Source: an uncultured Flavobacteriales bacterium
Lineage (GTDB): Bacteria > Bacteroidota > Bacteroidia > Flavobacteriales_E > Vicingaceae
Direction of reading: 5' to 3'
DNA length: 64,000 bases
Assembly (NCBI GenBank): GCA_905479915.1
Contig: CAJQOH010000043.1
Span: forward strand, 1-64,000
In this document: in pieces, positions 45,222 to 54,094 of the stretch
Layout: every line of letters starts with the position of its first letter
Numbering within the stretch: the first letter of the stretch is position 1
Notes under the pieces: model-generated
Database searches by the model: none
The model's input: only the letters and a program-made list of their open reading frames with translations
What the model was told of the DNA's origin: nothing
Program-made: the position numbers and the translations under genes

Positions 45222-46157
45222 ATGAAAGGTATTGTTATAAAATCTACCGGTAGTTGGTATTCTGTTCGTTTAAGTGATGGAACAATAGTAGACGCTAGGA
45301 TAAAAGGCAAGTTTCGCTTAAAAGGTATAAAATCAACTAACCCTATTGCTGTTGGAGACAACGTGCTTTTAAAAGAAGAAGAGGATGGAACTGCTTTGAT
45401 TTTTGATATCGAAAAACGAAAAAATTATATCGTTCGTAAATCCATCAACCTTTCTAAACGTTCTCATATCCTTGCAGCAAATGTTGATCAAGCAATTCTA
45501 ATTGTAACGCTTTCACAACCTAAAACTTATACCGCTTTTATTGATCGCTTTTTAGTTTCTGCTGAAGCATACCATATTCCTACTATCATTGTTTTTAATA
45601 AAATCGATATTTATACTAAAGAAGAATTAGAAGAACTTTCTTTTCTAAAGTACTGCTATGAGAATATTGGCTATAAGTGTCTAGAAGTTTCTGCATTAAA
45701 AGAAACAAATCTAGATAGCCTAAAAGAAGTCATGAAAGATAAAACTTCTGTTATCTCTGGTCATTCTGGTGTTGGAAAAACAACTTTACTTAATACTGTA
45801 GAACCATCTTTAGATTTAAAAACAAGTGAGATTTCTGAAATGCACCTTCAAGGAAAACATACCACAACTTTTGCCGAGATGTTTGAATTGAATTTTGGTG
45901 GATATTTAATAGATACTCCTGGTATTAAGGCTTTTGGGTTAATTGACTTTAAAAAAGAAGAACTTTCTCATTACTTTTTAGAAATGAGAAACATTTTAAA
46001 CAATTGTCATTTTAACAATTGTGTGCATATTAACGAACCAAAATGTGCCATTAAAGATGCGCTGGAAGAGAATGAAATATCAGCTTTCAGATACAATAAT
46101 TATGTAAGTATTTACAATGATGATGAGGATGAAAACTATAGAGGTTTAGGGTATTAA
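45222..46157 (+). CDS. rsgA: Ribosome small-subunit GTPase RsgA
   Basis: 311 aa. N-terminal OB-fold (about 1-70), then a circularly permuted GTPase in the order G4 (IIVFNKID), G1 (SGHSGVGKTTLLN) and G3 (YLIDTPGIKAFG). The C-terminal zinc domain has Cys/His in ILNNCHFNNCVHINEPKC. It helps release RbfA and complete late 30S maturation. The stop is followed one base later by dtd. Confidence 0.95.
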   Translation: MKGIVIKSTGSWYSVRLSDGTIVDARIKGKFRLKGIKSTNPIAVGDNVLLKEEEDGTALIFDIEKRKNYIVRKSINLSKRSHILAANVDQAILIVTLSQPKTYTAFIDRFLVSAEAYHIPTIIVFNKIDIYTKEELEELSFLKYCYENIGYKCLEVSALKETNLDSLKEVMKDKTSVISGHSGVGKTTLLNTVEPSLDLKTSEISEMHLQGKHTTTFAEMFELNFGGYLIDTPGIKAFGLIDFKKEELSHYFLEMRNILNNCHFNNCVHINEPKCAIKDALEENEISAFRYNNYVSIYNDDEDENYRGLGY

Positions 46158-46158
46158 A

Positions 46159-46611
46159 ATGAAAGTAGTCATTCAAAGAGTAAATAAAGCTTCTGTAACT
46201 ATTAACGGTAACGTCAAGAGCAAAATTGACCATGGCTTATTAATCTTATTAGGAATAGAAAATGCAGATTCTATTGAAGATATTAATTGGTTATGCGGTA
46301 AAATATCTAAACTTAGAATATTTGGAGATGAGAATGGCGCAATGAATTTATCAGTAAATGATGTTGATGGAAACATCATTGTTGTTAGTCAATTCACCTT
46401 GTATTCCAGCACTAAAAAAGGAAATAGACCTTCTTTTATAAAGGCGGCAAAACCAGAAGTTGCAATTCCATTATACAATCGGTTTATTGGGCAACTTGAA
46501 AAAGAAACTCAAAAAACTATACAAACAGGTGAGTTTGGAGCTGACATGCAAATTGAACTAATAAATGATGGTCCTGTAACAATAACTATCGACTCCAAGA
46601 ATAAGGAGTAA
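46159..46611 (+). CDS. dtd: D-aminoacyl-tRNA deacylase
   Basis: Removes D-amino acids, and glycine from mischarged tRNA-Ala. 150 aa with the active-site motifs SQFTLYSSTKKGNRPSF and NDGPVTITIDS (the Gly-Pro motif). It is a direct operon partner of rsgA, with the convergent peroxidase-like gene ending two bases after its stop. Confidence 0.95.
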   Translation: MKVVIQRVNKASVTINGNVKSKIDHGLLILLGIENADSIEDINWLCGKISKLRIFGDENGAMNLSVNDVDGNIIVVSQFTLYSSTKKGNRPSFIKAAKPEVAIPLYNRFIGQLEKETQKTIQTGEFGADMQIELINDGPVTITIDSKNKE

Positions 46612-46612
46612 G

Positions 46613-47179
46613 CTATACCTCTCCGTACTTAAACCCAGAAGTGTCCTCTTCTAAATTAACCCCCAAACTCAATACAAGTCTATTTACAAAGTTAAAATAA
46701 GCAACCACTAGAGTTCCGTCTAGAATTTCTCGATCTGTTAATCCTTTTTCTCTGAGCAAGTTCGTATAACTTTGGTCATTTGTCTTTGATGGGTTTTTTG
46801 TTAGCTCCCAAGCAAAATCACACAATAACCTGTCTTGTTCAGTTAAATCCAACATTGTATAGTCTTGTTTTAGCTGTTCTACTTTTTTATCGTCTTTCCA
46901 GTAATGGTTAACTGCATCTGCATGATGTGTTTGACAATACTCACAGTTATTTGCCTTAGACACAACTACCGCCATCATTTCTCTCCTCACTCTTTTTAAT
47001 GGAGATTTCCCATACATAATAGTCATGTATAAATCCATATGATTGACAATTGACTCTGGGTTTAAGCTTTGAATTTTATGAACTTCAGCTATTTTTCCTC
47101 GAGAAGAAAGAATGTTATCGTAAACCTCTTTCAGTTTCCCTTCTGCATCTTTATGTGCTATCGTTTCTATAAAAGGCAT
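46613..47179 (-). CDS. AhpD/CMD-like peroxidase-related protein
   Basis: 188 aa, all-helical alkylhydroperoxidase D-like fold with the redox motif CEYCQTHHADAV (CxxC and histidines). It resembles the uncharacterised peroxidase-related family. It starts where the esterase ends (one shared base), and that esterase lies next to arsM. It is not the distinct peroxidase-like protein usually found in arsenosugar clusters, whose N-terminus I recall differently. Thiol-dependent peroxide reduction is a family inference. Confidence 0.83.
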   Translation of the reverse strand: MPFIETIAHKDAEGKLKEVYDNILSSRGKIAEVHKIQSLNPESIVNHMDLYMTIMYGKSPLKRVRREMMAVVVSKANNCEYCQTHHADAVNHYWKDDKKVEQLKQDYTMLDLTEQDRLLCDFAWELTKNPSKTNDQSYTNLLREKGLTDREILDGTLVVAYFNFVNRLVLSLGVNLEEDTSGFKYGEV

Positions 47180-48192
47180 TAGTCTATCATTATTTTTTCA
47201 CTAAAAACTCTTTTGTCCATATTCAATTTGAGAGAAACCATATAGGACCCGGCAGGCAAGTCGGTCAACTCCTTATCTATGTTGTTTACTCCTCTCTTAA
47301 TAATAAGGTTCATTTTTTTCAATTCTTTACCCTGTAAATCGAAAACACGAACTTCAGAATTTTGTTCTTTATGGTTTGATGTTACATCAATCGTTAACCC
47401 TTCCTTTTTATTAATAGGGTTAGGAAACATTGTTACTTCTAACTTAACAGCTGTTACTTCTTTTGTTGAAACAGAAAGGTTCGCACAATTAACGGAGTCA
47501 ATCCAGTCATAAGCTGTTGTTAAAATAGCGTCTCTATTCGGGAAATCTATTGTATGTCCTACTCCACTTTGTAAAAGAGAATTTACTATTGCACCACTAT
47601 TCGTTAATGCTGTACGTACAGGGTAAAAACGTGTGTTAGGTGCATCTGAATCTCCATGAAGGATGTACACAGGCTTTCCAGAGCTATTACTTTGTAGAGA
47701 AGCATTTACTTCATTTGTATTTGTTATGGCAGCACCAATAGGAAGGTAACCTCCAAAAACAGATGGTCTATTTAATCCATAAGTATAGGTTGTTAGTCCT
47801 CCCCAAGAAAACCCCATAGCGTAGGTTTTATCTGTATCAATATTGTACCAAATTCTAGCTGAATCTAAAAGGGTTGTTGTAAAAGCAGTATCAATAGCAT
47901 CATCCACTTTGCCATCAACTCCTCCATCCGGACAAACCAGAATTAAACCGTTTGCTTCTGCAAAGTTAATCAGCGTATCACACCAAGATTCTGCATTCCA
48001 TCGAGAGGTATTAAAAGGGTGCAATCCAAGCATCATTTTATTGGGCGTTCCTGCATTATATGAAGAAGGAATGTATAAAGAATATTTTTTTGCTGGATCT
48101 GTTTGAAAAGCAAAATTTCCATCAATTCTTTGTTGAGCAAATGCTTGCACCGAACAAAAAACAACGGTTATAATTAATAGAATTTTTTTCAT
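47179..48192 (-). CDS. Secreted PHB-depolymerase/LpqC-like esterase with T9SS sorting tail
   Basis: 337 aa from the ATG at 48192; an in-frame extension to 48249 is rejected because it overlaps arsM and precedes a clear signal peptide (KKILLIITVVFCSVQAFAQ). The alpha/beta-hydrolase domain has the nucleophile elbow MGFSWGGLTTY, a cap PDGGVDGKVDDAIDTAF, an Asp in LHGDSDAPN and the catalytic His in GVGHTIDFPN. The last about 80 residues form a type A T9SS sorting domain (FPNPINKKEGL, LPAGSYMVSLKL). It is probably a surface or extracellular esterase acting on polyesters or feruloyl-type substrates. Confidence 0.85.
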   Translation of the reverse strand: MKKILLIITVVFCSVQAFAQQRIDGNFAFQTDPAKKYSLYIPSSYNAGTPNKMMLGLHPFNTSRWNAESWCDTLINFAEANGLILVCPDGGVDGKVDDAIDTAFTTTLLDSARIWYNIDTDKTYAMGFSWGGLTTYTYGLNRPSVFGGYLPIGAAITNTNEVNASLQSNSSGKPVYILHGDSDAPNTRFYPVRTALTNSGAIVNSLLQSGVGHTIDFPNRDAILTTAYDWIDSVNCANLSVSTKEVTAVKLEVTMFPNPINKKEGLTIDVTSNHKEQNSEVRVFDLQGKELKKMNLIIKRGVNNIDKELTDLPAGSYMVSLKLNMDKRVFSEKIMID

Positions 48193-48202
48193 AATTGTAC
48201 GT

Positions 48203-49174
48203 TTAACAACATCCCCCTCCATCATAAAAATAGGTAGACTCAGAGACATAAATATCGGGTTTATTCAAATTTTCTAAAGCATTAGCTGTCTTATCACAAA
48301 CAGCCAAAGGCATTTGTTGCAATAATGTGTGTCCTTTATTATCATCAAACAACTCTTCTTCTCCAAAATAAATAGCCGACTTCCCTGTAAAAACACATGG
48401 TCCATCTTCTGGCATTGGATCTTTAATTGCACAGACCTCAACACTATCTATAAAAATATTTTTATCAGTATCATAATGGTTAGGAGACAATATCCTATAT
48501 GGTCTTTTCGCTCTTATCTCTACGGTTCCAAAACCAGCATCAGTTATCATTTTAATGTATTCTTCCAAAGGTAATGCTCCACTTAAACAAAGCGCTCTTA
48601 GTTTTTCATCATTCTTTAAAGATTCGGGCATTTGGCTTTCTGATGTTGGATCAGACAACACCAACCTTCCATGAGGTTTTAATACACGATACATTTCTGC
48701 TAAAGCCAGTTTTAAATCTTCTTTAGTAAAGATGTTAAATAAACAGTTCTGTGCCGCAACATCAATACTATTATCTTCTACTGGTAAGTTTAAAGCATCT
48801 CCTTTTTTTAAGTCAACAAAATCTGACTTAAACCATGGGTTTAAATTTTCTGCTTCAACAAAATTCTTTCTTGATGCTTCAAGCATTTCATCAACAACAT
48901 CAACTCCAATTACTCCATTTTTTTGCCTGCTGAAATATGCAAATTGTAACAATTCCATACCACCACCTACACCTACATAAAGAATTTTCGGATTGTTTAC
49001 TAAGTCTCTCGGGTTAACAGTGCTTCCACACCCATAATTCATTTCCAACATTATTGTTGGCATATCCAAATCTGGCAATTGCCATATCGGAGTTGTAGTA
49101 CAACAAAGTCCTACATCAGGAGTTTCTGCAGCTTTCTTATATACATCTTTTGTTGTTTCTAAATAATTTTCCAT
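48203..49174 (-). CDS. arsM: Arsenite methyltransferase, arsenosugar-type ArsM
   Basis: 323 aa from the ATG at 49174; a longer TTG frame to 49195 runs into the -7 element and is rejected. SAM motif YVGVGGGMELLQFAYFS and GVIGVDVVDEMLEASRK. Cysteines suited to binding trivalent arsenic occur in DVGLCCTTTPIW, NYGCGSTV, AAQNCLFNIF and the terminal DGGGCC. The Bacteroidota proteins I recall with this N-terminus (LPDLDMPTIMLEMNYGCGST) are annotated as ArsM of arsenosugar biosynthesis. The radical-SAM partner ArsS is not in the window. Confidence 0.82.
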   Translation of the reverse strand: MENYLETTKDVYKKAAETPDVGLCCTTTPIWQLPDLDMPTIMLEMNYGCGSTVNPRDLVNNPKILYVGVGGGMELLQFAYFSRQKNGVIGVDVVDEMLEASRKNFVEAENLNPWFKSDFVDLKKGDALNLPVEDNSIDVAAQNCLFNIFTKEDLKLALAEMYRVLKPHGRLVLSDPTSESQMPESLKNDEKLRALCLSGALPLEEYIKMITDAGFGTVEIRAKRPYRILSPNHYDTDKNIFIDSVEVCAIKDPMPEDGPCVFTGKSAIYFGEEELFDDNKGHTLLQQMPLAVCDKTANALENLNKPDIYVSESTYFYDGGGCC

Positions 49175-49192
49175 CCTTCTTAAATTAATAAC

Positions 49193-49200
49193 CAAAGGTA
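49193..49200 (-). promoter_or_regulatory. -7 promoter element for arsM
   Basis: The minus strand reads TACCTTTG, an exact TAnnTTTG match, 18 bp before the ATG at 49174. Confidence 0.55.
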
Positions 49201-49285
49201 CATCACTTCCTCCAAAGAAAAATGTCGTTTAAATTACAAATAAGGTCTTGAAATTTTGGATAGCTTTCCTGCTGCATAAAGAAAA

Positions 49286-52200
49286 TTATCTCACCAATGT
49301 TATAGATCCCTTTTTAACCATTCCGTTTATTTCTAAAACAAAGAAATAAGTACCGTCAGGAACTTCTATTCCTGCAGTAGTTCTTCCATCCCAACCTCCG
49401 TTTTGGCTAAAAGAATCATAAATCTTTATTCCCCAACGATTAAAAATTTGAAGGTCTGTACAGTTTCCAATTCCATCAGGAAGATCTATTTTAAACAAAT
49501 CATTAAGTCCATCTCCATTAGGAGTAAAAACTGATGGTGGGATTGGACTAAAGTAATCTTCAAAATTTCCTGTGTCAAAAGAAAAGCTTGCTGTATCGGA
49601 ACAAGTTCCTACTCCTAGTGCCGTTAAAATAGTTGTATAAGAACCCCCATAAACAAAAACATGTGTAGGGCTAACTTCTACCGATTGTTCTCCATCTCCA
49701 AAATCCCATAAGTAAGATAAAGCTCCAACGCTTGAATTAGTAAACTCAACAGAAATACCATCACAAACTGGTGTGCTTTCTTGAGTAAAACTAGCTGTTG
49801 GTGCTGGTTCAGCAACTACTGTTATAGAGGTTGTATCAGTACACCCATTGGTATCGGTTACGGTAACAAAGTACGTTATTGTTGCCTGAGTTGTTGTTGT
49901 AGGATTGGATACTGTAGTACTCGACAAACTTGTTCCAGGGCTCCATAAATAACTCGCTCCAACAGGACCATTAACTTGTAATTGAAGGGAATCACCTATA
50001 CAAACAACGGTGTCAGATAAATCTACCACAACCAAACTATTCACCACAACAGTAACGGTATCTGAATTAGAACAACCTTCAGTATCAATTCCGACAACGG
50101 TATAAAGAGTGTTTAAAGTAGGATAAGCTAATGGATTGGCAATCGTTGAATCTGTTAAACTACTTCCTGGTGACCAGGTATAGTTTACTCCTCCTGTTGC
50201 ATTTAACTGAACAGAATCGCCTGAGCAAACATTGGTTATTAGGCCCGCAGAAATTACAGGCAATGGATTCACATTTACAATTACAGAATCAAAGGCAGAA
50301 CAACCATTGGTATCTGTTATTAAAGCAATGTATTCTGTAGTATCTGTTGGAAACGCTATCGGATTAAAAATAGTAGAATCTGTTAAACTGTTTCCTGGAG
50401 ACCAGATATAAGTTACTCCTCCAGTTGCATTTAACTGGACAGAATCACCGAAACATATAGCCGTATCGGTTCCAAGGTTTGTAACCGGGGCCTGATTAAC
50501 GAAAATAGTTACAGAATCAATTTCCGTACACGTATCATTCGTTGCTACAATATAATATGTTGTAGTTGTTGTAGGAAATGCTGTTGGATTAGCTAAAGTA
50601 TCATCATCCAAGCTTGTATTTGGAAACCAAGAGTAAGTAGTTCCAACTGGTGAGGTTGGTGCTCCTCCTAATTGAATTGAATCTCCTATACAAATTGTTG
50701 TGTCTACACCTGGATCAATAGGTACATCATCATTAACCGTAACAAGGATAGTATCAACATCTGAACATCCATTTATATCAAACCCTTCAACAATATATGT
50801 TGCCGTGACTAACGAATTCACTATTGGGTCAAATATTGTTGTATCGCTTAGGCCTTGTGATGGCGACCATAAATAGGTTAACCCTCCTGTTGCATTCAGT
50901 TGTATACTATCGCCTGTACAAACCCAAACATCAGTACCTGCATTTATTGTTGGCAAAAGATTAACGGCAACATTAACACTTGCGGTATCAATACACCCAT
51001 TGGTATCTGTAACAGTAACTAGGTAATTGGTTAATACTGTCGGAAAAACGGTTGGGTTTGCCAAAGTATCGTCATCTAATGAAGCAGGTGGTGTCCATAA
51101 ATATGTTGCTCCGTTTGGACCTGTTGGTGCTCCTCCAATAACAATTGAATCTCCAATACAAACAGATGTATCAATACCTGCATCTACTGTTGGAAGCGCA
51201 TTTAGGCTTATTGTAACACTATCAGAATTGAGACATCCATTCGTGTCATTAACAATTACGATATATTCTGTTGGAGTTATCGTTGGAGTTGCTAAAGGAT
51301 TAGATAGGGTGTCGTCATCTAAAGAAACAGAAGGACTCCAAGTATAACTAGAATTTAATGGGCCTGTTGGTGCTCCTCCTAATGTGATAGACGAACCAAT
51401 ACAGATTGCACTATCTACTCCAGCATCAACAATAGGCAATGAATTAACTGTTATATCAACAGTACTACTATCAATACAACCATTTGTATCTGTTACTATA
51501 ACTTGGTATGTTGTTGTAATGATAGGAAAAACAGTAGGGTTTGCAAGAGTGTCGTCAACAATTGTTGCCGAAGGGCTCCAACTATAAGCCGCCCCATTTG
51601 GACCTGTTGGTGCTCCTCCTATGGTAAGAGAATCTCCTATACAAAGAGGTTGAGCAAGGCCTGCATCTACAGTTGGTAAAGCATTAACTACAATTGTTAC
51701 CGTATCAGTATTTGAACAGGTATTCGTATCTGTACCTGTTACGATATAATCAGTTGTTATCAATGGACATGCAACAGGGTTAACTATTGTTGTATCACTT
51801 AAGCCCGCAGATGGCGTCCATTCATAAGCTTGGCCTCCAGAGGCATTTAGTTGAACACAATTGCCCAGACAAATAGCGGTATCATTATTTGTTACTATGG
51901 TTGGAAGTAAATTAACCGTTACCGTTACACTGTCTTGACTAAAACAGGCTACAGAATTTAAAACATCTACATAATAGGTCGTTGTTGTTGTTGGGAAAGC
52001 ATTCGGAGAACCAATAGTTGAATCAGAGAGTGTAGCTCCTGGTGTCCATAAAAAAGAAGCTCCTCCAGAAGCTGAAATTTGTATAGAGTCTCCAAAACAA
52101 ACTGATGTATCTGGACTCATTGTTATCACTGGAATCGTATCTACATTTACCAATAACGTATCTATTCCAACACAACCTAAAGTATCTGTAATGGTAACAA

Positions 52201-54091
52201 TGTAGTTCGTTGTAACAATTGGAAAAGCCAATGGGTTTGAAATGGTAGTGTCAGACAGTCCTATTGATGGCGACCATGAGTAGGTGCCTCCTCCAACTGC
52301 TGAAAGTTGTGTGGTATCTCCGAGACATATTGAGGTATCAACTCCCGCAGCTATAGTTGCAGATCCAACTGATACGGTAATCGTATCCATTGAAGTACAT
52401 GTACCATTGTCAACGGTAACAATATAAGGAGTTGTTGAACTAGGCCAAACTAATGGGTTACTAGCTGTGGAATTACTAATGTTAGTGGCGGGTGTCCAAG
52501 ATGCAGTTGTACCCAATTGACCTGTTGGTGAACCTCCTATTTGAAGGGTATCTCCTGAACAAATATTAGAATCTAATCCCGCATCAACCAAAGGAACTGC
52601 AAGAATAGTTACAGCAGTATCAACCACCGCTGCCGGACAACCACAGGAACTAAATGCCTGAACAGAAACAGTTCCAACACCAACATTTGCCCAATTTACG
52701 TTTATGGAAGAAGATCCTTGCCCTGAAAGAAGGGTTCCATTGGTTACTGTCCATGTATAGGTAAATCCATTAATTGAATCTACAGAATATGTTTCTGTTG
52801 AGTTCTCACAAATTATAGGCGGTCCTGAAATTGAATCTGGAGGGGTTGGAGGATTAACGGTAACCTCGTATACGATATTCGTAGTTTTTGGCGGACAGCC
52901 ATTATCAGTTGTAGATACAGTAAATAAGTATGGTAACGCTTGTGCTGTTCCACAGGATGTTTGCCAATTAAAGTTTGCGGTAACAGTAGAATCACCAATC
53001 ACCAATGAATCAATTGTAGCTGCGGGATTAACAACTAACGGATCAAAAATTTGACCAGAAGTTGATAAGAATAAACTGTCTCCATTTGGATCTGTAAAAG
53101 TAACTGGGAATGATAATGTGTCACATTCTTCTAATGTATATTTTGTTGTTCCACTTCCGCCCGTTGCTGCCAAATTTGGTGGAGGGTTAGGAGGACAATT
53201 AATTACCAATAATTGTAAATCTCTTCTTGAAACGCCTATTAAATTTCCATTTCTAAACTCTCTTATTTCAACAGCAACTACATAGTTTCCTGTATTTGGC
53301 GCCATGTATTCTGTTAACCCTGTTGACCCATCAATAAATGAATATCCCCCAGCGCCAAAAGGCTGGGCAACTGAGTATCCTGCATCATAATTTATAGGTG
53401 CAATTGGCCATGCTAAAGGGTTTGGCATTGGCCCAAAACCTCCGTTAGGTCCTGCCATTGGTTCAACAAATGAAAATATTAATTGATCTCCATCAGGATC
53501 AATTGCTGAATTCAAGATGGAAACAGTATCATTAACACATAAAAATGGAACCGGATCATCAACAAATACTGGAGAACTATTTTGTATTAATGGTGGTGCA
53601 ATGTATGCGTGAAAAGCCATTACTGTACCTCCAGGATTTAGAAGGTTAGTAATAGCACCATTCCTTGCAAAATTTTCAAAATAAAGGTGATATCCTTCAA
53701 AATTTAAGGGAACATCAATTGTTCCTTCATACACTCCTTTAAAAATACATACTGATTGCCCAACAGGACATCCGCTTGCTATTGGAGGGCTTACCTCGTT
53801 AGAATCTACCAAGTTTAAAGTAACTAATTGGATTAAGTTCTTACTTCCTCCTCCCATTGGATCATTACTTATGTCTTGTTGGTAAACTCCTATATCTTGT
53901 GTAGCAACAGGTAGAGGTATATTCGATAACCCATCACAATTGTTGTAAACCGTTAAAATAACATTATAACGATAATTTCCACCAAACTGCCCTACATACT
54001 CATAACCTAAACTACCCCCAACTAAATGGGTTCCATATACACTAGTTCCTAGAGTAAAAAAGAGCAATACGTATAAAAGCTTTTTTATCAT
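49286..54091 (-). CDS. Large secreted modular protein with gliding-motility-associated (type B T9SS) C-terminal domain
   Basis: 1601 aa from the ATG at 54091. A signal peptide (LLYVLLFFTLGTSVYG) is followed by an N-terminal region of about 420 residues (DPDGDQLIFSFVEP, PPNLAATGGSGTTKY) and one Ig-like stretch. Twelve tandem modules of 75-81 residues follow (about 496-1425), each with the pattern CxGDS...YxWSP...L(D/T)D(D/S)T(L/I)xNP...DTNGC, then a PKD domain (YLWDFGDGEQS). It ends in a CHU_C/type B sorting domain (FTPNGDGLNDLFKI, IFNRWGIKIYDS, GGWDGRT, VPDGTYFFVLE). It is probably a surface adhesin or matrix fibre. It sits four bases after the GEVED/PKD gene. Confidence 0.9.
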   Translation of the reverse strand: MIKKLLYVLLFFTLGTSVYGTHLVGGSLGYEYVGQFGGNYRYNVILTVYNNCDGLSNIPLPVATQDIGVYQQDISNDPMGGGSKNLIQLVTLNLVDSNEVSPPIASGCPVGQSVCIFKGVYEGTIDVPLNFEGYHLYFENFARNGAITNLLNPGGTVMAFHAYIAPPLIQNSSPVFVDDPVPFLCVNDTVSILNSAIDPDGDQLIFSFVEPMAGPNGGFGPMPNPLAWPIAPINYDAGYSVAQPFGAGGYSFIDGSTGLTEYMAPNTGNYVVAVEIREFRNGNLIGVSRRDLQLLVINCPPNPPPNLAATGGSGTTKYTLEECDTLSFPVTFTDPNGDSLFLSTSGQIFDPLVVNPAATIDSLVIGDSTVTANFNWQTSCGTAQALPYLFTVSTTDNGCPPKTTNIVYEVTVNPPTPPDSISGPPIICENSTETYSVDSINGFTYTWTVTNGTLLSGQGSSSINVNWANVGVGTVSVQAFSSCGCPAAVVDTAVTILAVPLVDAGLDSNICSGDTLQIGGSPTGQLGTTASWTPATNISNSTASNPLVWPSSTTPYIVTVDNGTCTSMDTITVSVGSATIAAGVDTSICLGDTTQLSAVGGGTYSWSPSIGLSDTTISNPLAFPIVTTNYIVTITDTLGCVGIDTLLVNVDTIPVITMSPDTSVCFGDSIQISASGGASFLWTPGATLSDSTIGSPNAFPTTTTTYYVDVLNSVACFSQDSVTVTVNLLPTIVTNNDTAICLGNCVQLNASGGQAYEWTPSAGLSDTTIVNPVACPLITTDYIVTGTDTNTCSNTDTVTIVVNALPTVDAGLAQPLCIGDSLTIGGAPTGPNGAAYSWSPSATIVDDTLANPTVFPIITTTYQVIVTDTNGCIDSSTVDITVNSLPIVDAGVDSAICIGSSITLGGAPTGPLNSSYTWSPSVSLDDDTLSNPLATPTITPTEYIVIVNDTNGCLNSDSVTISLNALPTVDAGIDTSVCIGDSIVIGGAPTGPNGATYLWTPPASLDDDTLANPTVFPTVLTNYLVTVTDTNGCIDTASVNVAVNLLPTINAGTDVWVCTGDSIQLNATGGLTYLWSPSQGLSDTTIFDPIVNSLVTATYIVEGFDINGCSDVDTILVTVNDDVPIDPGVDTTICIGDSIQLGGAPTSPVGTTYSWFPNTSLDDDTLANPTAFPTTTTTYYIVATNDTCTEIDSVTIFVNQAPVTNLGTDTAICFGDSVQLNATGGVTYIWSPGNSLTDSTIFNPIAFPTDTTEYIALITDTNGCSAFDSVIVNVNPLPVISAGLITNVCSGDSVQLNATGGVNYTWSPGSSLTDSTIANPLAYPTLNTLYTVVGIDTEGCSNSDTVTVVVNSLVVVDLSDTVVCIGDSLQLQVNGPVGASYLWSPGTSLSSTTVSNPTTTTQATITYFVTVTDTNGCTDTTSITVVAEPAPTASFTQESTPVCDGISVEFTNSSVGALSYLWDFGDGEQSVEVSPTHVFVYGGSYTTILTALGVGTCSDTASFSFDTGNFEDYFSPIPPSVFTPNGDGLNDLFKIDLPDGIGNCTDLQIFNRWGIKIYDSFSQNGGWDGRTTAGIEVPDGTYFFVLEINGMVKKGSITLVR
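49815..52600 (-). repeat. Twelve tandem protein modules in the secreted adhesin
   Basis: About 2.8 kb of degenerate 225-243-bp repeats in frame. Two sub-types can be told apart: one with an insertion GGAPTGPxG before the YxWSP core (modules 1, 5, 6, 7, 9) and one with LNATGG or similar (2, 3, 4, 8, 10, 11). The twelfth is intermediate. Every module carries two Cys, likely a disulfide. Confidence 0.85.
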
Positions 54092-54094
54092 CAA

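Noticed and set aside
48193-48249. Upstream extension of the esterase
   Set aside because: It overlaps the arsM coding region and precedes a complete signal peptide starting at the ATG at 48192.
49175-49195. Longer N-terminus of ArsM (TTG start)
   Set aside because: It starts inside the -7 element TACCTTTG; the ATG at 49174 gives the known N-terminus.
49815-52600. Regularly spaced repeats that could suggest a CRISPR-like array
   Set aside because: The period is 225-243 bp, the repeats are degenerate and in frame, and they encode protein modules.
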